Source: Streptomyces sp. 71268 (GTDB taxonomy: Bacteria > Actinomycetota > Actinomycetes > Streptomycetales > Streptomycetaceae). From it: a DNA stretch of 64,000 bases. Below the pieces are notes generated by a model, which was given only the letters and a program-made list of their open reading frames with translations, was not told the DNA's origin and did not search any database. Positions 1 to 7,554 of the stretch are shown here, piece after piece (position 1 is the first letter of the stretch; the number at the start of each line of letters is the position of its first letter). The position numbers and the translations under genes were made by a program. The stretch covers positions 2,883,001 to 2,947,000 of the forward strand of contig NZ_CP114200.1 of NCBI RefSeq assembly GCF_029392895.1. Reading direction: 5' to 3'.

Positions 1-296
1 TGGCGTCCGGGACGATCCTCGCAACCGCCCAGCGGGCGGGCAAGGCAACTCAGTTGAGGGAACGGGAAACCGGGAACCTGGCGCGAACGGTGTCTGTCCG
101 ACTCCCGCTCGGCCAGGAGCACGCACCGGCCGGCTGACGGCGTCCGCCCGCTCCCCACCGATGGTCAAGGCCGCGCACACCGACTCGGTGGCTGCCCGTA
201 GGCTGCGCCTGGTTCAGCCTGCCGAGGGGGCGGGCGGCGCGTGGGGGGTGCGTTCACCTGATAGCTGATCGTCGTCGTTCGGCGAACTCACCCTCG
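1..296. other. gene-less left edge
   Basis: No convincing reading frame or RNA gene was seen between the window edge and the first gene. The stretch is GC-rich and presumably holds the upstream region of the gene starting at 297. Nothing further can be supported. Confidence 0.4.
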
Positions 297-1040
297 GTGG
301 CGCACCGGGCCGCCAGGGGTCTGGCCTGGGTCGCCGCCACGGCGGCCGTGCTCGCGGCGCTCCTGTTGTCGCCGTTCGTGCTGGAGGGTGTCTCCGACGC
401 CAGGGACACGGACTGGAACAGGCTGAGCCAGGTCGGCGCCGCGTACGGGTTCACGTCGGCCGTCGTCTCGGCGCTCGCGTTGGCCGGCGTCGCCGCCTCG
501 CTGATCACGCAGAACCGGCAGGCCAGGGCCGAGCAGATCCACGGAATCCGCGGGTACTACCTGGAGCTGGCCCGCCTGGAGCTCGACGACATGGAGCTGT
601 ACCAGCCCGTCTGGGGTGACACGGACATCGCCGATGCACACCAGCGAAAGCGTCATGTCTACGCCGACCTGATGATGAACTACGCGTGGATGGGTTACGA
701 GGTCGGCACCATCCCCGAGCCGCTGCTGCGCGACATGCTGGCCGGGATGTTCACCGGCGAGGCGGGGCGGCACTACTGGGAAAGGGCCCACGCCTCGTGG
801 GCCGCCAGTGCGTCCGGAAGCCGCGTCGGTCGCCGCTTCCTGGTCGTCGTGGGCGAGGAACACGCCCGCGCCGTCGCCTCCGGGCCGCCCGTACGCTCCC
901 CCACTCCCCCGGACCCACCGGCCGTGCCTCCCGCCGGACCGCCCTCCGCATGGCAGGCGACGATCGGCACCCTGGTCGGCCTGGGCACCGGCCTGGCACT
1001 GGGATCGATCCTGCGCGGTCGCAGCCGCAGCCGACGCTGA
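297..1040 (+). CDS. DUF6082-like membrane-anchored protein
   Basis: 247-residue protein of unknown function. The N-terminus has two hydrophobic stretches (about residues 10-27 and 48-68, around TSAVVSALALAGVAASLI), followed by a soluble part with QARAEQIHGIRGYYLELARLELDD and YAWMGYEVG. This layout is typical of the actinobacterial DUF6082 group (recognised from memory). The C-terminus has a proline-rich linker, a small hydrophobic Gly/Leu segment (TIGTLVGLGTGLALGSIL) and a basic tail, which suggests a second membrane contact. The GTG at 297 was chosen because the frame runs from there without a better-placed start. It stands alone ahead of the acetyltransferase pair. No catalytic motif is visible. 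Confidence 0.7.
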   Translation: MAHRAARGLAWVAATAAVLAALLLSPFVLEGVSDARDTDWNRLSQVGAAYGFTSAVVSALALAGVAASLITQNRQARAEQIHGIRGYYLELARLELDDMELYQPVWGDTDIADAHQRKRHVYADLMMNYAWMGYEVGTIPEPLLRDMLAGMFTGEAGRHYWERAHASWAASASGSRVGRRFLVVVGEEHARAVASGPPVRSPTPPDPPAVPPAGPPSAWQATIGTLVGLGTGLALGSILRGRSRSRR

Positions 1041-1225
1041 GACCAGCAGGCAGAGGGGGCCGCGACCACGGCGCCTCAGGCGGCGCTGACGGCGTCGAAG
1101 CCGTCCCAAGAGATTCCCACTTGTCTCAGCGCACCGCATGGGAGACGGTAAGCGCTGGTCAGCGGGTGGGCGAGCTACCCGGGGGAGGCGTACGCGGGCA
1201 GTCGCGTACGCGGTGAAGGAGAGCG

Positions 1226-1795
1226 ATGTTCGCGATATCACTGGGGGACGACGGCGCGGAGCTGCGCCCGCTGGAGCCGTGGCACGCCGAGGAGTACTTC
1301 GCGCACATGGAACGGTGCCGCGAGTACGTCACCCGCTACGTCCCCATGCCCGACCGGGCCACCGACGTGGAGACGGCCCGTACCTTCCTCCAGGCACGCG
1401 CGGACAACGCGGCGGCCGGCCACGGGGGCTTCTTCGGCATCTGGTCGCAGGGCACGCTGGTCGGTGGTGTGCTCTTCGTCGCCCTCGACGCGAAGATGGG
1501 CACCTGCGAGGTCGGCTGCTGGCTGGAGGAGGCGGCCGTCGGCCGTGGCCTGGTCACCCGCGCCATGCGGCACCTCATCGACTGGGCCGTGGACGAGCGC
1601 GGCATCCACCGCGTCGAGTGGCAGGCGGCCACCGCCAACACGGCCAGCATCGCCGTGGCGAAGCGGCTTGGCATGACGTACGAGGGAGTGCTCCGTGGCA
1701 GCTTCCCGCACCGTGGCGCGCGCCTGGACATGGAGGTGTGGTCGGTGCTCGCACCGGAGTGGCGCGAGCACCGCGACACCCTGACGCGCCGCTGA
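1226..1795 (+). CDS. GNAT family N-acetyltransferase (RimJ/RimL type), copy 1
   Basis: 189-residue acetyl-CoA-dependent N-acetyltransferase of the RimJ/RimL group, which acetylates protein N-termini or small amines; the substrate cannot be read from sequence. The family pattern is clear: LRPLEPWHAEEYFAHM at the N-terminus, the central strand GTLVGGVLF, the acetyl-CoA loop AAVGRGLVTRAM (about residues 104-115), and the C-terminal WQAATANTASIAVAKRLGM and GVLRGSF segments. The ATG at 1226 follows a gaaggag ribosome site. The next gene is a paralogue of exactly the same length on the same strand, so the pair arose by tandem duplication. A gap of 130 bases separates them. Confidence 0.9.
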   Translation: MFAISLGDDGAELRPLEPWHAEEYFAHMERCREYVTRYVPMPDRATDVETARTFLQARADNAAAGHGGFFGIWSQGTLVGGVLFVALDAKMGTCEVGCWLEEAAVGRGLVTRAMRHLIDWAVDERGIHRVEWQAATANTASIAVAKRLGMTYEGVLRGSFPHRGARLDMEVWSVLAPEWREHRDTLTRR

Positions 1796-1925
1796 CCTCC
1801 GCGCACGCGTATTTCGCTTGATCCACATCGGGTTCGCGGGAGACGCTGACCGGTGGCCCGCCGGGCGGGCGGGCCGCTGGTCGGCGCGGAGCCGACACAG
1901 CTCGGTCGATACGGCAGGGGGCGCG

Positions 1926-2495
1926 ATGTTCGCGAAATCGCTGGGGGACGACGGCGCGGAACTGCGCCCGCTGGAACCGTGGAACGCCGAGGAGTACTTC
2001 ACCCACATCGAGCGCTCCCGCGAGTTCATCGGTCGCTACATCGGCCTCGCCGACGCCGCCGCCGATCTGGACTCGGCCCGCGCGTTCCTCCAGTCGTACG
2101 CCGACAAGACGGCGGCCGACGGTGGCCGTATCTACGGGATATGGCTGGAGGGAACGCTGATCGGTGGCGTCCTGTTCCGCGTCTTCGACGCGCGGGAGGG
2201 GACCTGCGAGGTGGGTTGCTGGCTGGAGGAGACCGCCACCGGGCGTGGCCTGGTCACCCGCGCCATCACCGTCCTCGTCGACTGGGCGGTGGACGTACGC
2301 GGCATCCACCGCGTCGAATGGCAGGCGGACGCCGCCAACGCGGCCAGCCTCAAGGCCGCGCAGCGGCTCGGCTTCGTGCGCGACGCGGTGTTGCGGGGCA
2401 GCTTCGCGCGCGGCGGTGGCCGCCGCGACGTCGAGGTGTGGTCCGTGCTCGCCCCGGAGTGGCGCGAGCGCCGTGCCGCGCGGGCGCGCGGCTGA
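1926..2495 (+). CDS. GNAT family N-acetyltransferase (RimJ/RimL type), copy 2
   Basis: 189-residue paralogue of the preceding acetyltransferase, co-linear throughout. The first 60 bases of both genes are nearly identical. Shared blocks include MFAxSLGDDGAELRPLEPW, GCWLEE, GRGLVTRA, IHRVEWQA and EVWSVLAPEWRE. Differences cluster in the middle (residues 35-65, for example RSREFIGRYIGLADAAADL), the part that usually shapes the acceptor pocket in this family, so substrate specificity may differ. The ATG at 1926 was preferred over an upstream in-frame ATG at 1818 because it aligns exactly with copy 1 and has a cagggggcg ribosome site. It probably shares the upstream promoter of copy 1 or uses the 130-base gap. 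Confidence 0.9.
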   Translation: MFAKSLGDDGAELRPLEPWNAEEYFTHIERSREFIGRYIGLADAAADLDSARAFLQSYADKTAADGGRIYGIWLEGTLIGGVLFRVFDAREGTCEVGCWLEETATGRGLVTRAITVLVDWAVDVRGIHRVEWQADAANAASLKAAQRLGFVRDAVLRGSFARGGGRRDVEVWSVLAPEWRERRAARARG

Positions 2496-2570
2496 ACCGA
2501 CACCGCTGACGCGTCGTACCCCACGGCTCCCAATTCCGTCTCGACGCGGCCCTGTTCACGCCCTGTGGCG

Positions 2571-3209
2571 TCAACCGCCGTGGCCCGCCCCCGGCAGCGG
2601 CGGCTGGCCCGGATGGGCGCGGAGCCCGTCCAGCACGATGGTCAGGTAGCGCCGCCACAGGTCGGACGGGCGCTCCCCCGGCAACGCCATGACGGCGTCG
2701 ATCATCGCGGCGATCGGCGCGATGTCCGCCCCCGTGACGCCCTCGCGGAGCGCACCCTGCGCCCCCGCCCGCGCCAGTAGCGTCTCGCAGTGCTGACCGA
2801 TCTCCGCCCGGACCCGGGCGAGGCCGGAGTCCTCCAGGGCACCCTGCCGCATCAACTCGCGCAACCCCCTGTTGTGCGCGGCCCGCTCCAGGGCCCGGGC
2901 CAGGAAGTCGGCCAGGGCGCCAAACGCCTCCTCCTCGACCGACGCGTCCCGTGCCCAGGCCGCGATCTCGGCCAACTCCTCGGCGAAGACGGCCTCCGCG
3001 AGCGCCCCCTTGTCGGCGAACTTCCGATAGACCGTGCCGACGCCGAGCCCCGCGTGGTGCGCCACGTCGTTGAGCGTGGCCTGCAACCCCCGCACGGCGA
3101 AGACCTCGCGCCCGGCCCGCACGATGCGCTGCCGGTTCAGCTCGGCGTCCCGCCGCAACGGACGGGCCCCGGCCGCCGCCGACGCGCCACCACTCTCCCG
3201 ACCACCCAT
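2571..3209 (-). CDS. TetR family transcriptional regulator
   Basis: 212-residue TetR/AcrR-type repressor. The N-terminal helix-turn-helix runs from about residue 25 to 70 (NRQRIVRAGREVFAVRG, then LGVGTVYRKFADKGAL). The C-terminal ligand-binding domain is all-helical and variable, so the inducer is unknown. The ATG at 3209 was chosen over upstream alternatives because a ggaggg ribosome site lies 6-8 bases before it. It is divergent from a short-chain dehydrogenase. The 200-base gap holds two copies of a 19-base inverted repeat, one only 34 bases upstream of this start. That arrangement implies autorepression and joint control of the dehydrogenase, which is typical of TetR pairs. Confidence 0.92.
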   Translation of the reverse strand: MGGRESGGASAAAGARPLRRDAELNRQRIVRAGREVFAVRGLQATLNDVAHHAGLGVGTVYRKFADKGALAEAVFAEELAEIAAWARDASVEEEAFGALADFLARALERAAHNRGLRELMRQGALEDSGLARVRAEIGQHCETLLARAGAQGALREGVTGADIAPIAAMIDAVMALPGERPSDLWRRYLTIVLDGLRAHPGQPPLPGAGHGG

Positions 3210-3242
3210 GAGCCATCCCTCCATCGGCGCACACCCCAACAA

Positions 3243-3261
3243 CTGGATAGAGCATATCCGC
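3243..3261. promoter_or_regulatory. putative TetR operator O1
   Basis: A 19-base site built as GGATA-N5-TATCC with outer bases ct and gc. It matches O2 at 3284-3302 in the core and lies 34 bases upstream of the TetR start. Its centre is 41 bases from the centre of O2, close to four helical turns. Binding is inferred from position and symmetry. Confidence 0.65.
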
Positions 3262-3283
3262 TTCGTGGTACGGTCCCGGTGAA

Positions 3284-3302
3284 GCGGATACGAGCTATCC
3301 GC
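3284..3302. promoter_or_regulatory. putative TetR operator O2
   Basis: A perfect 7-5-7 inverted repeat (GCGGATA-cgagc-TATCCGC) in the TetR/dehydrogenase gap, 109 bases upstream of the dehydrogenase start. Together with O1 it also forms a wider inverted pair (tatccgcttc at 3255-3264 and gaagcggata at 3281-3290). It is the best candidate for the main regulator binding site. Confidence 0.7.
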
Positions 3303-3411
3303 ATAGTGCCTACGGGCCGCGCCAGACGGCACGCGCGCATGCCGTACGCCGCATGCCGTACGCCGCGCGCACGACCGACGGGCACCACAGGCCAGGGGAA
3401 GGGGAGCCGCG

Positions 3412-4248
3412 ATGCGGACGGTGGTCATCACCGGGGGAACGGACGGGCTCGGCAAGGGGCTCGCACTGCACTACCTACGCCACGGAGCACGGGTCATCGC
3501 CGTGGGCAGCACGCCAGCCAAGGGCGCGGCCCTCCTCGCGGAGGCGGCGGCCGAGTCGGCGGGCGACCGCGCCACCTTCTTCCAGGCCGACCTGACCTCG
3601 GTGGCCGCCACCAGGGAACTCGTCGCCCGCATCCAGTCCACGAGCCCCACGGTGGACCAGCTCGTCCTGTGCGCGCAGCGGTACCGGCTCTTCGGCCCCC
3701 GCTCCGTCACCCCCGAGGGCTTCGAGCACGCCTTCGCGCTCGGTTACCTCAGTCGCTACGTGCTCAGTCACGGCCTGCGCACAGCGCTGGAGGCCGCGCC
3801 GCGCCCGGTCATCCTGAACGTGGGCACACCTGGCGTCCCGCTGGGTCGCCTGCACTGGGACGACCTCCAACTGGAGCGCCGCTACGGCGGCTTCAAGGCC
3901 ACCTTGCAGGCGTTCCGCGCCAACGACCTACTCGGCGCGGTGTACCCGTCCCGCTACCCCGACACCCCGATCCGCTACGTCGGCTACCACCCCGGCGTGG
4001 TGTCGACCGGCATGCCGCACCACCTCCCCCCGCCGTGGCGCGCCCTGACCAGGGCGACGTTCGCCGTGCTGGCCACGTCGGTCCCGAAAGCCGTCGCCCC
4101 GATGACCCACCTCCTGGACGAGCCGCCGGTCGACGCGTTCTCGGCGTACCAGAGAAAGCGCCGACTTGCCGTGACGGGTCGCGCGTTCGACGAGTCGGCG
4201 GCGGCACGCCTCCACGAGGTGACGCGCGAGCTGATCGGGGCGGGTTAG
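3412..4248 (+). CDS. short-chain dehydrogenase/reductase (SDR)
   Basis: 278-residue NAD(P)-dependent oxidoreductase of the SDR superfamily. The nucleotide-binding glycine motif is at the very start (VVITGGTDGLGKGLAL, TGxxxGxG). The catalytic Tyr and Lys are in YGGFK near residue 160. The Ser usually found in NVSS is replaced (ILNVGTPG), and the NNAG motif is replaced by LVLCAQRY, so it may be a divergent or poorly active member. The ATG at 3412 follows aggggaag. It is divergent from the TetR gene and shares the doubled operator, so it is probably the main target. The substrate is unknown. Confidence 0.87.
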   Translation: MRTVVITGGTDGLGKGLALHYLRHGARVIAVGSTPAKGAALLAEAAAESAGDRATFFQADLTSVAATRELVARIQSTSPTVDQLVLCAQRYRLFGPRSVTPEGFEHAFALGYLSRYVLSHGLRTALEAAPRPVILNVGTPGVPLGRLHWDDLQLERRYGGFKATLQAFRANDLLGAVYPSRYPDTPIRYVGYHPGVVSTGMPHHLPPPWRALTRATFAVLATSVPKAVAPMTHLLDEPPVDAFSAYQRKRRLAVTGRAFDESAAARLHEVTRELIGAG

Positions 4249-4297
4249 TGCCCCAGGGGCCCGCTGGTCGGCCACGGGCCCACTCGGCGCCCCTCTC

Positions 4298-4324
4298 CGC
4301 GTGACGCGCGCCGCGCGTCACGCG
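4298..4324. terminator. bidirectional hairpin terminator
   Basis: A perfect 11-base stem (cgcgtgacgcg and its complement) with a 5-base loop between the convergent dehydrogenase and DUF397 genes. It has no T-run, which is usual for high-GC actinomycetes. Confidence 0.6.
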
Positions 4325-4330
4325 TCCTGG

Positions 4331-4531
4331 TCAACCCTGTACGCCGTCGAGGCGGCCGGCCTTCACCGACGCGAGCAGCGCGCGGAGCGCGGGGCGGGTG
4401 GTGGTGATCACCGTGGCGGGGTCGGCGCTTTCACGGAGATGGGAGGCGCCGACGGGGTCGGCGGCCAGCTCGACGCAGTTATCGGACCCTGGCTCACTGA
4501 AGCTGGACTTCCGCCATGTAAGCGACGACAT
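4331..4531 (-). CDS. DUF397 protein, copy 1 (whiJ-locus type)
   Basis: 66-residue DUF397 protein. The hallmark start WRKSSFSEPGSDNCVELA and the middle HLRESADPATVITTTRPALRALLASVK are present. In Streptomyces, DUF397 genes pair with XRE/DUF5753 regulators and ATPase genes (whiJ-like loci), where genetic work suggests that the small protein counteracts the regulator. The ATG at 4531 opens with MSSLTWRKSSF. It is downstream of, and co-directional with, a second DUF397 gene and the XRE gene, so one transcript from 5694 could cover all three. It is a near-identical tandem copy of the gene at 4590-4790. Confidence 0.88.
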   Translation of the reverse strand: MSSLTWRKSSFSEPGSDNCVELAADPVGASHLRESADPATVITTTRPALRALLASVKAGRLDGVQG

Positions 4532-4589
4532 ATTTGCCTTCCCTGGCCGATGCGCAACGTAAGAGGTGACGCCGACCCGTGCCCGCCTC

Positions 4590-4790
4590 TCAGCTTGCCA
4601 GGCCGTCCAGTTGGTCAGCCTTGACCGACGCGAGCAGCGCGCGGAGCGCCGGGCGGGTGATGGTGATCACCGTGGCGGGGTCGGCGCTTTCACGGAGATG
4701 GGAGGCGCTGGTGGAACTGCTGGCTATCTCTACGCACGTGTCCGAGCCCGGCTCACTGAAGCTCGACTTGCGCCAACGCAACTGATTCAT
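4590..4790 (-). CDS. DUF397 protein, copy 2 (whiJ-locus type)
   Basis: 66-residue DUF397 protein (MNQLRWRKSSFSEPGSDTCVEIA), equal in length to copy 1. The stretch HLRESADPATVIT is shared, with ALRALLASVKAD-LDG at the end. The variable block VELAADPVGA versus VEIASSSTSA is the main difference. The start lies only 10 bases after the XRE stop, so the two are almost certainly co-transcribed and perhaps translationally coupled. In the whiJ paradigm it would be the XRE partner; two copies could allow graded or divergent partner binding. Confidence 0.88.
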   Translation of the reverse strand: MNQLRWRKSSFSEPGSDTCVEIASSSTSASHLRESADPATVITITRPALRALLASVKADQLDGLAS

Positions 4791-4800
4791 CCATGCCTTC

Positions 4801-5694
4801 CTAAAGCAAGGAGTACAAGATTCGCTGGATCAGCCCCAGCGAGTCCTTCACGCGGTGTGCCTCCGGCTGCACCGATGCGTCCACGGGAGGCAGCGCTCTG
4901 TCGCTCAGGCTAGCGAACCACTGGTTGTACCTGGAAAGCGAGTCACTATCTCCTAGGTACAGCGACTTCTCGACGTGCCCAACGACAACCGTGCTCAGCT
5001 CGGCCTCTGCAGGCACAGCAAGAGTGAAGCCCGTACCGAAAGCCACCGGGCCATCGAACGGCAGGATCTGAATCGTCACGTTGGGGCGCCGTGAGCCTTC
5101 GATCAGGAAGGCCAACTGCTCTCTCATGATCGAGCGATCACCGAAGGTCGCGTGAAGTGCAGCCTCGTGGATGACCGCGTGGAAGTATGCAGGTGTACCG
5201 CTCTCCATCACCTGCCGACGCCGCATACGGAACTCAATATCAAGGTCCTGCTCCTGCGGCGAAACGCGGGCATAGCCTCCCCTGAAGCCCGCCGTAGCGT
5301 ACGCCGCTGTTTGGAGATGCACCGGAATGAACATGGGCTCGTAGATCAGCAGGCGCTCAGCTCTGGACTCCAAGTCGGCGATGTCCAGAAGCGACGATCG
5401 GACGCGGTTCCGGTAGGAGTCCCACCACCCTCCGCCCGCACCCTGGTCCAACTCGACCAGCGCCTCAATATACGTGTCACCTATCCCTGTCACGGTGTCG
5501 GCAAGTCGACGGAGCCGTTCCTGCGACAAGCTAGTCCGCCCAGCTTCCGCGTTACTCAAATGCGACTGGCGAGTACCCACCAGCTCAGCCGCTTCCGTGA
5601 CGGACAGACCTGCACGCTCACGGAGCTTGCGGACCTCCGCCCCGAACCGGCGTTGCCGATAGCTGGGGTTGCTCCTGAGTCCCACGATTTCCAC
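4801..5694 (-). CDS. XRE-family regulator with DUF5753 domain (WhiJ-like)
   Basis: 297-residue DNA-binding protein. The N-terminal helix-turn-helix covers about residues 17-70 (FGAEVRKLRERAGLSVTEAAELVGTRQSHLSNAEAGR). The rest is the DUF5753 domain, with LLIYEPMFIPVHLQTAAYA, RRRQVMESGTPAYFHAVIHEAAL, QLAFLIEGSRRPNVTIQILPF and LSTVVVGHVEKSLYL. Such proteins are WhiJ paralogues that act on sporulation or secondary-metabolism timing in Streptomyces. Base composition is less GC-rich than that of its neighbours, as often seen for this class. It is divergent from an anti-sigma-type ATPase gene across 93 bases, with two DUF397 genes behind it. Confidence 0.9.
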   Translation of the reverse strand: MEIVGLRSNPSYRQRRFGAEVRKLRERAGLSVTEAAELVGTRQSHLSNAEAGRTSLSQERLRRLADTVTGIGDTYIEALVELDQGAGGGWWDSYRNRVRSSLLDIADLESRAERLLIYEPMFIPVHLQTAAYATAGFRGGYARVSPQEQDLDIEFRMRRRQVMESGTPAYFHAVIHEAALHATFGDRSIMREQLAFLIEGSRRPNVTIQILPFDGPVAFGTGFTLAVPAEAELSTVVVGHVEKSLYLGDSDSLSRYNQWFASLSDRALPPVDASVQPEAHRVKDSLGLIQRILYSLL

Positions 5695-5729
5695 CTCGAT
5701 CGCTCAGTCGGGTTGTACACATGTCACGC

Positions 5730-5747
5730 TACTCGCTACCTTGAGTA
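5730..5747. promoter_or_regulatory. inverted repeat in XRE/ATPase divergent gap
   Basis: TACTC-N8-GAGTA within the 93-base gap between the XRE gene and the ATPase gene. The right half overlaps a possible -10 (gagtat) for the rightward ATPase gene, so it is a candidate XRE operator. Short arms make this tentative. Confidence 0.4.
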
Positions 5748-5787
5748 TGGCGCCAGTCACAGCAGGCACTCAACTGGAGGCTGCCAT

Positions 5788-6186
5788 ATGCGCATGCCTG
5801 AACAACCCTGGTCCTACGGCCTGTTCATCCCCCACGATCCGCGAGCCGTCGGCGTCGTACGGGCCACGGTGCGCAGCGTGCTGCGGGCCGGGGGTCTCAA
5901 CTCGCTGACCGACAAGGCCGAGTTGCTCGCCTCGGAGCTGGTGACCAACGCGTACCGCAACGCGCACGCCGACGCGTTCGTCAGCATGGACTGGCAACCG
6001 GGCGACTTCCGGCTGACCGTCTGGGACACGGGGGCCAGGCTGCCCGTGCCGCGCGCGGCGGCGGTCGGTGACGAGTGCGGGCGCGGGCTGGCCATCGTGG
6101 AGGCGGGCTCCGACGACTGGGGTGTGGAGCGGCACGACGGCGGCAAGGCCGTCTGGTTCTCGCTCAAGCCCCCGCACGGCGGATGA
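5788..6186 (+). CDS. anti-sigma-type ATP-binding protein (HATPase_c)
   Basis: 132-residue GHKL-fold ATPase of the SpoIIAB/RsbW-like group that is abundant in Streptomyces. Motifs are the N-box LASELVTNAYRNAHAD (about residues 48-63), the G1 region VWDTGARLPVP and the G2 region ECGRGLAIVEAGSDDWGV, ending GKAVWFSLKPP. The ATG at 5788 was chosen because a ggagg site lies 7 bases upstream and the longer open frame would overlap the XRE gene. The stop overlaps the next ATG (ATGA), so the 78-residue protein is translationally coupled. It is the third member of the whiJ-like locus; its sigma or partner protein is unknown. Confidence 0.88.
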   Translation: MRMPEQPWSYGLFIPHDPRAVGVVRATVRSVLRAGGLNSLTDKAELLASELVTNAYRNAHADAFVSMDWQPGDFRLTVWDTGARLPVPRAAAVGDECGRGLAIVEAGSDDWGVERHDGGKAVWFSLKPPHGG

Positions 6187-6419
6187 ACGCCGACCCCACC
6201 CAGTGGGCGTCCCGCGTCTACGACGGCGACGCGAACTGGCTGGACACCTACCGGCGCGCGATCTACGCCATGCTGGTCAGCGACCCGGAGCGGGCGCGGC
6301 GGCTGGAGCACCTGCGACAGGTATTCGCCGAGGCCGACTGCGTCGAGAACGCCAGGTGGGCCGCGGTGCAGGTCGGCGTGTTGCTGGACGCGGCGCATCG
6401 GGAGGTCGTCGGCCGGTGA
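6183..6419 (+). CDS. small hypothetical protein coupled to ATPase
   Basis: 78-residue acidic, helical protein (MNADPTQWASRVYDGDANWLDTYRRAI...). The start ATG overlaps the stop of the ATPase gene by four bases, a strong sign of coupled translation. No motif was recognised beyond amphipathic helices rich in Arg, Glu and Ala (LVSDPERARRLEHLRQVFAEADCVE). Its position suggests a role with the ATPase or the XRE regulator. A longer frame begins inside the ATPase gene, but the coupled ATG is the better start. Confidence 0.75.
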   Translation: MNADPTQWASRVYDGDANWLDTYRRAIYAMLVSDPERARRLEHLRQVFAEADCVENARWAAVQVGVLLDAAHREVVGR

Positions 6420-6431
6420 CGTGACCGGCGC

Positions 6432-6468
6432 GGGCCGCCCGAGCCAGCCCCACGGGCCCGGGCGGCCC
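6432..6468 (+). terminator. hairpin after the ATPase/small-protein operon
   Basis: gggccgcccg pairs with cgggcggccc (10 bases each, 17-base loop) 12 bases after the small gene stop. A 12-base direct repeat, agccagccccac, occurs at 6442-6453 and 6481-6492, in the loop and just beyond the hairpin. It is a likely rho-independent-like terminator without a T-run. Confidence 0.45.
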
Positions 6469-6547
6469 GAGCCCGCCGTTAGCCAGCCCCACTCCGGGGC
6501 ATCCGGGAAGGGTTCTCCCCCGATTCACGAGGCCCTGGAGGTGCGGC

Positions 6548-7378
6548 ATGGGAACGATGGCTGCGGTACGAGGTGGCCGAGGCGCGGCCCGCAAGGCGGC
6601 GAACAGTTCGGCCATGGACGCCGCCGCGCGCTGGGGGCTGGCCGCCCGTGGCGTGCTCTACGTCCTGGTCGGACTGCTCGCGCTACGGCTCGCCTTCGGA
6701 GGCGGCGAACAGGCCGACAACGGCGGCGCGCTACGCGAGCTGGGCAGACAGCCCTTCGGCGCCTTCCTGATCTGGGCCGTCGGCATCGGCATCGCGGGGT
6801 TGGCCCTGTGGCGGCTGTCGGAGGCGCTGTTCGGCGCGGCGGGGCCGGACGGCCGCAAGGCCCGTAAGCGGGCGATGTCCGCCGGGCGCGCCGTGTTCTA
6901 CGGGTTCATGGCGTACTCCATGATCTCCTTCGCCATCAAGGACCAGGGCAGCGGTTCCAGCGACAAGAAGTCCCGCGACGTGACGGCCGACGCCTTGGGC
7001 TGGCCGGCCGGACAGTGGCTGGTGGGCATCGCCGGGCTCGTGATCGCGGGTGCCGGCGTCTGGATCGTCGTCCAGGCCGCGCGCCGCTCGTTCCACAAGC
7101 ACCTCAAGCACGCCCAGATGTCGCGGCGCACCCGGAAGGTGATCGACGTACTGGGCGTGGTCGGCGGGGTGGCGCGCGGCGTGCTGTTCGCCGTGGCGGG
7201 CGTCTTCGCCGTACGGGCCGCGCTGGACTACGACGCGAGCCAGGCCAAGGGCATGGACGACACCCTGCGCACCTTCGCCGACACCCCGGCCGGCCCGTGG
7301 CTGCTCGCGGCGATCGCCGTGGGCCTGATGCTGTTCGGCGTCTTCTCGCTGGCCCTTGCGCGCTGGCGACGGGTGTGA
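6548..7378 (+). CDS. DUF1206 integral membrane protein
   Basis: 276-residue membrane protein of the DUF1206 family, which consists of three repeats of a two-helix unit. Six hydrophobic segments are visible: GVLYVLVGLLALRLAF, FLIWAVGIGIAGLALW, AVFYGFMAYSMISFAI, WLVGIAGLVIAGAGVWIVV, GVLFAVAGVFAVRAAL and WLLAAIAVGLMLFGVFSLAL. Each odd helix is preceded by an Arg/Gly turn (AARGVLY, AGRAVFY, VARGVLF), the family repeat signature. The function is unknown. The ATG at 6548 follows ctggaggtgcggc. It is monocistronic, ending at a strong hairpin shared with the convergent ABC transporter operon. Confidence 0.9.
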   Translation: MGTMAAVRGGRGAARKAANSSAMDAAARWGLAARGVLYVLVGLLALRLAFGGGEQADNGGALRELGRQPFGAFLIWAVGIGIAGLALWRLSEALFGAAGPDGRKARKRAMSAGRAVFYGFMAYSMISFAIKDQGSGSSDKKSRDVTADALGWPAGQWLVGIAGLVIAGAGVWIVVQAARRSFHKHLKHAQMSRRTRKVIDVLGVVGGVARGVLFAVAGVFAVRAALDYDASQAKGMDDTLRTFADTPAGPWLLAAIAVGLMLFGVFSLALARWRRV

Positions 7379-7450
7379 GGGATGCGGGGTTCGTACCCGG
7401 CGGGCCTCGGCTCGGACCAACCGGTACCGACTCCTGACCCCGAAAAACCC

Positions 7451-7488
7451 GAGAGCGCCCGGGCCGGCATTGCGGCCCGGGCGCTCTC
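7451..7488. terminator. strong bidirectional terminator
   Basis: A perfect 15-base stem (gagagcgcccgggcc at 7451-7465, complement at 7474-7488) with an 8-base loop, preceded by aaaaaccc. It lies between the convergent DUF1206 gene and the ABC transporter operon. Confidence 0.85.
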
Positions 7489-7554
7489 GTCAGGAACAGC
7501 CCGTGGAGCCCTCGCCGCGACGGCGAGTCCCCACCCTCGCCTCAGCGGCGAGCG

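Noticed and set aside
4331..6419. Toxin-antitoxin module
   Set aside because: The small genes are DUF397 family next to an XRE/DUF5753 regulator and ATPase, the known whiJ-like arrangement, not a toxin-antitoxin pair.
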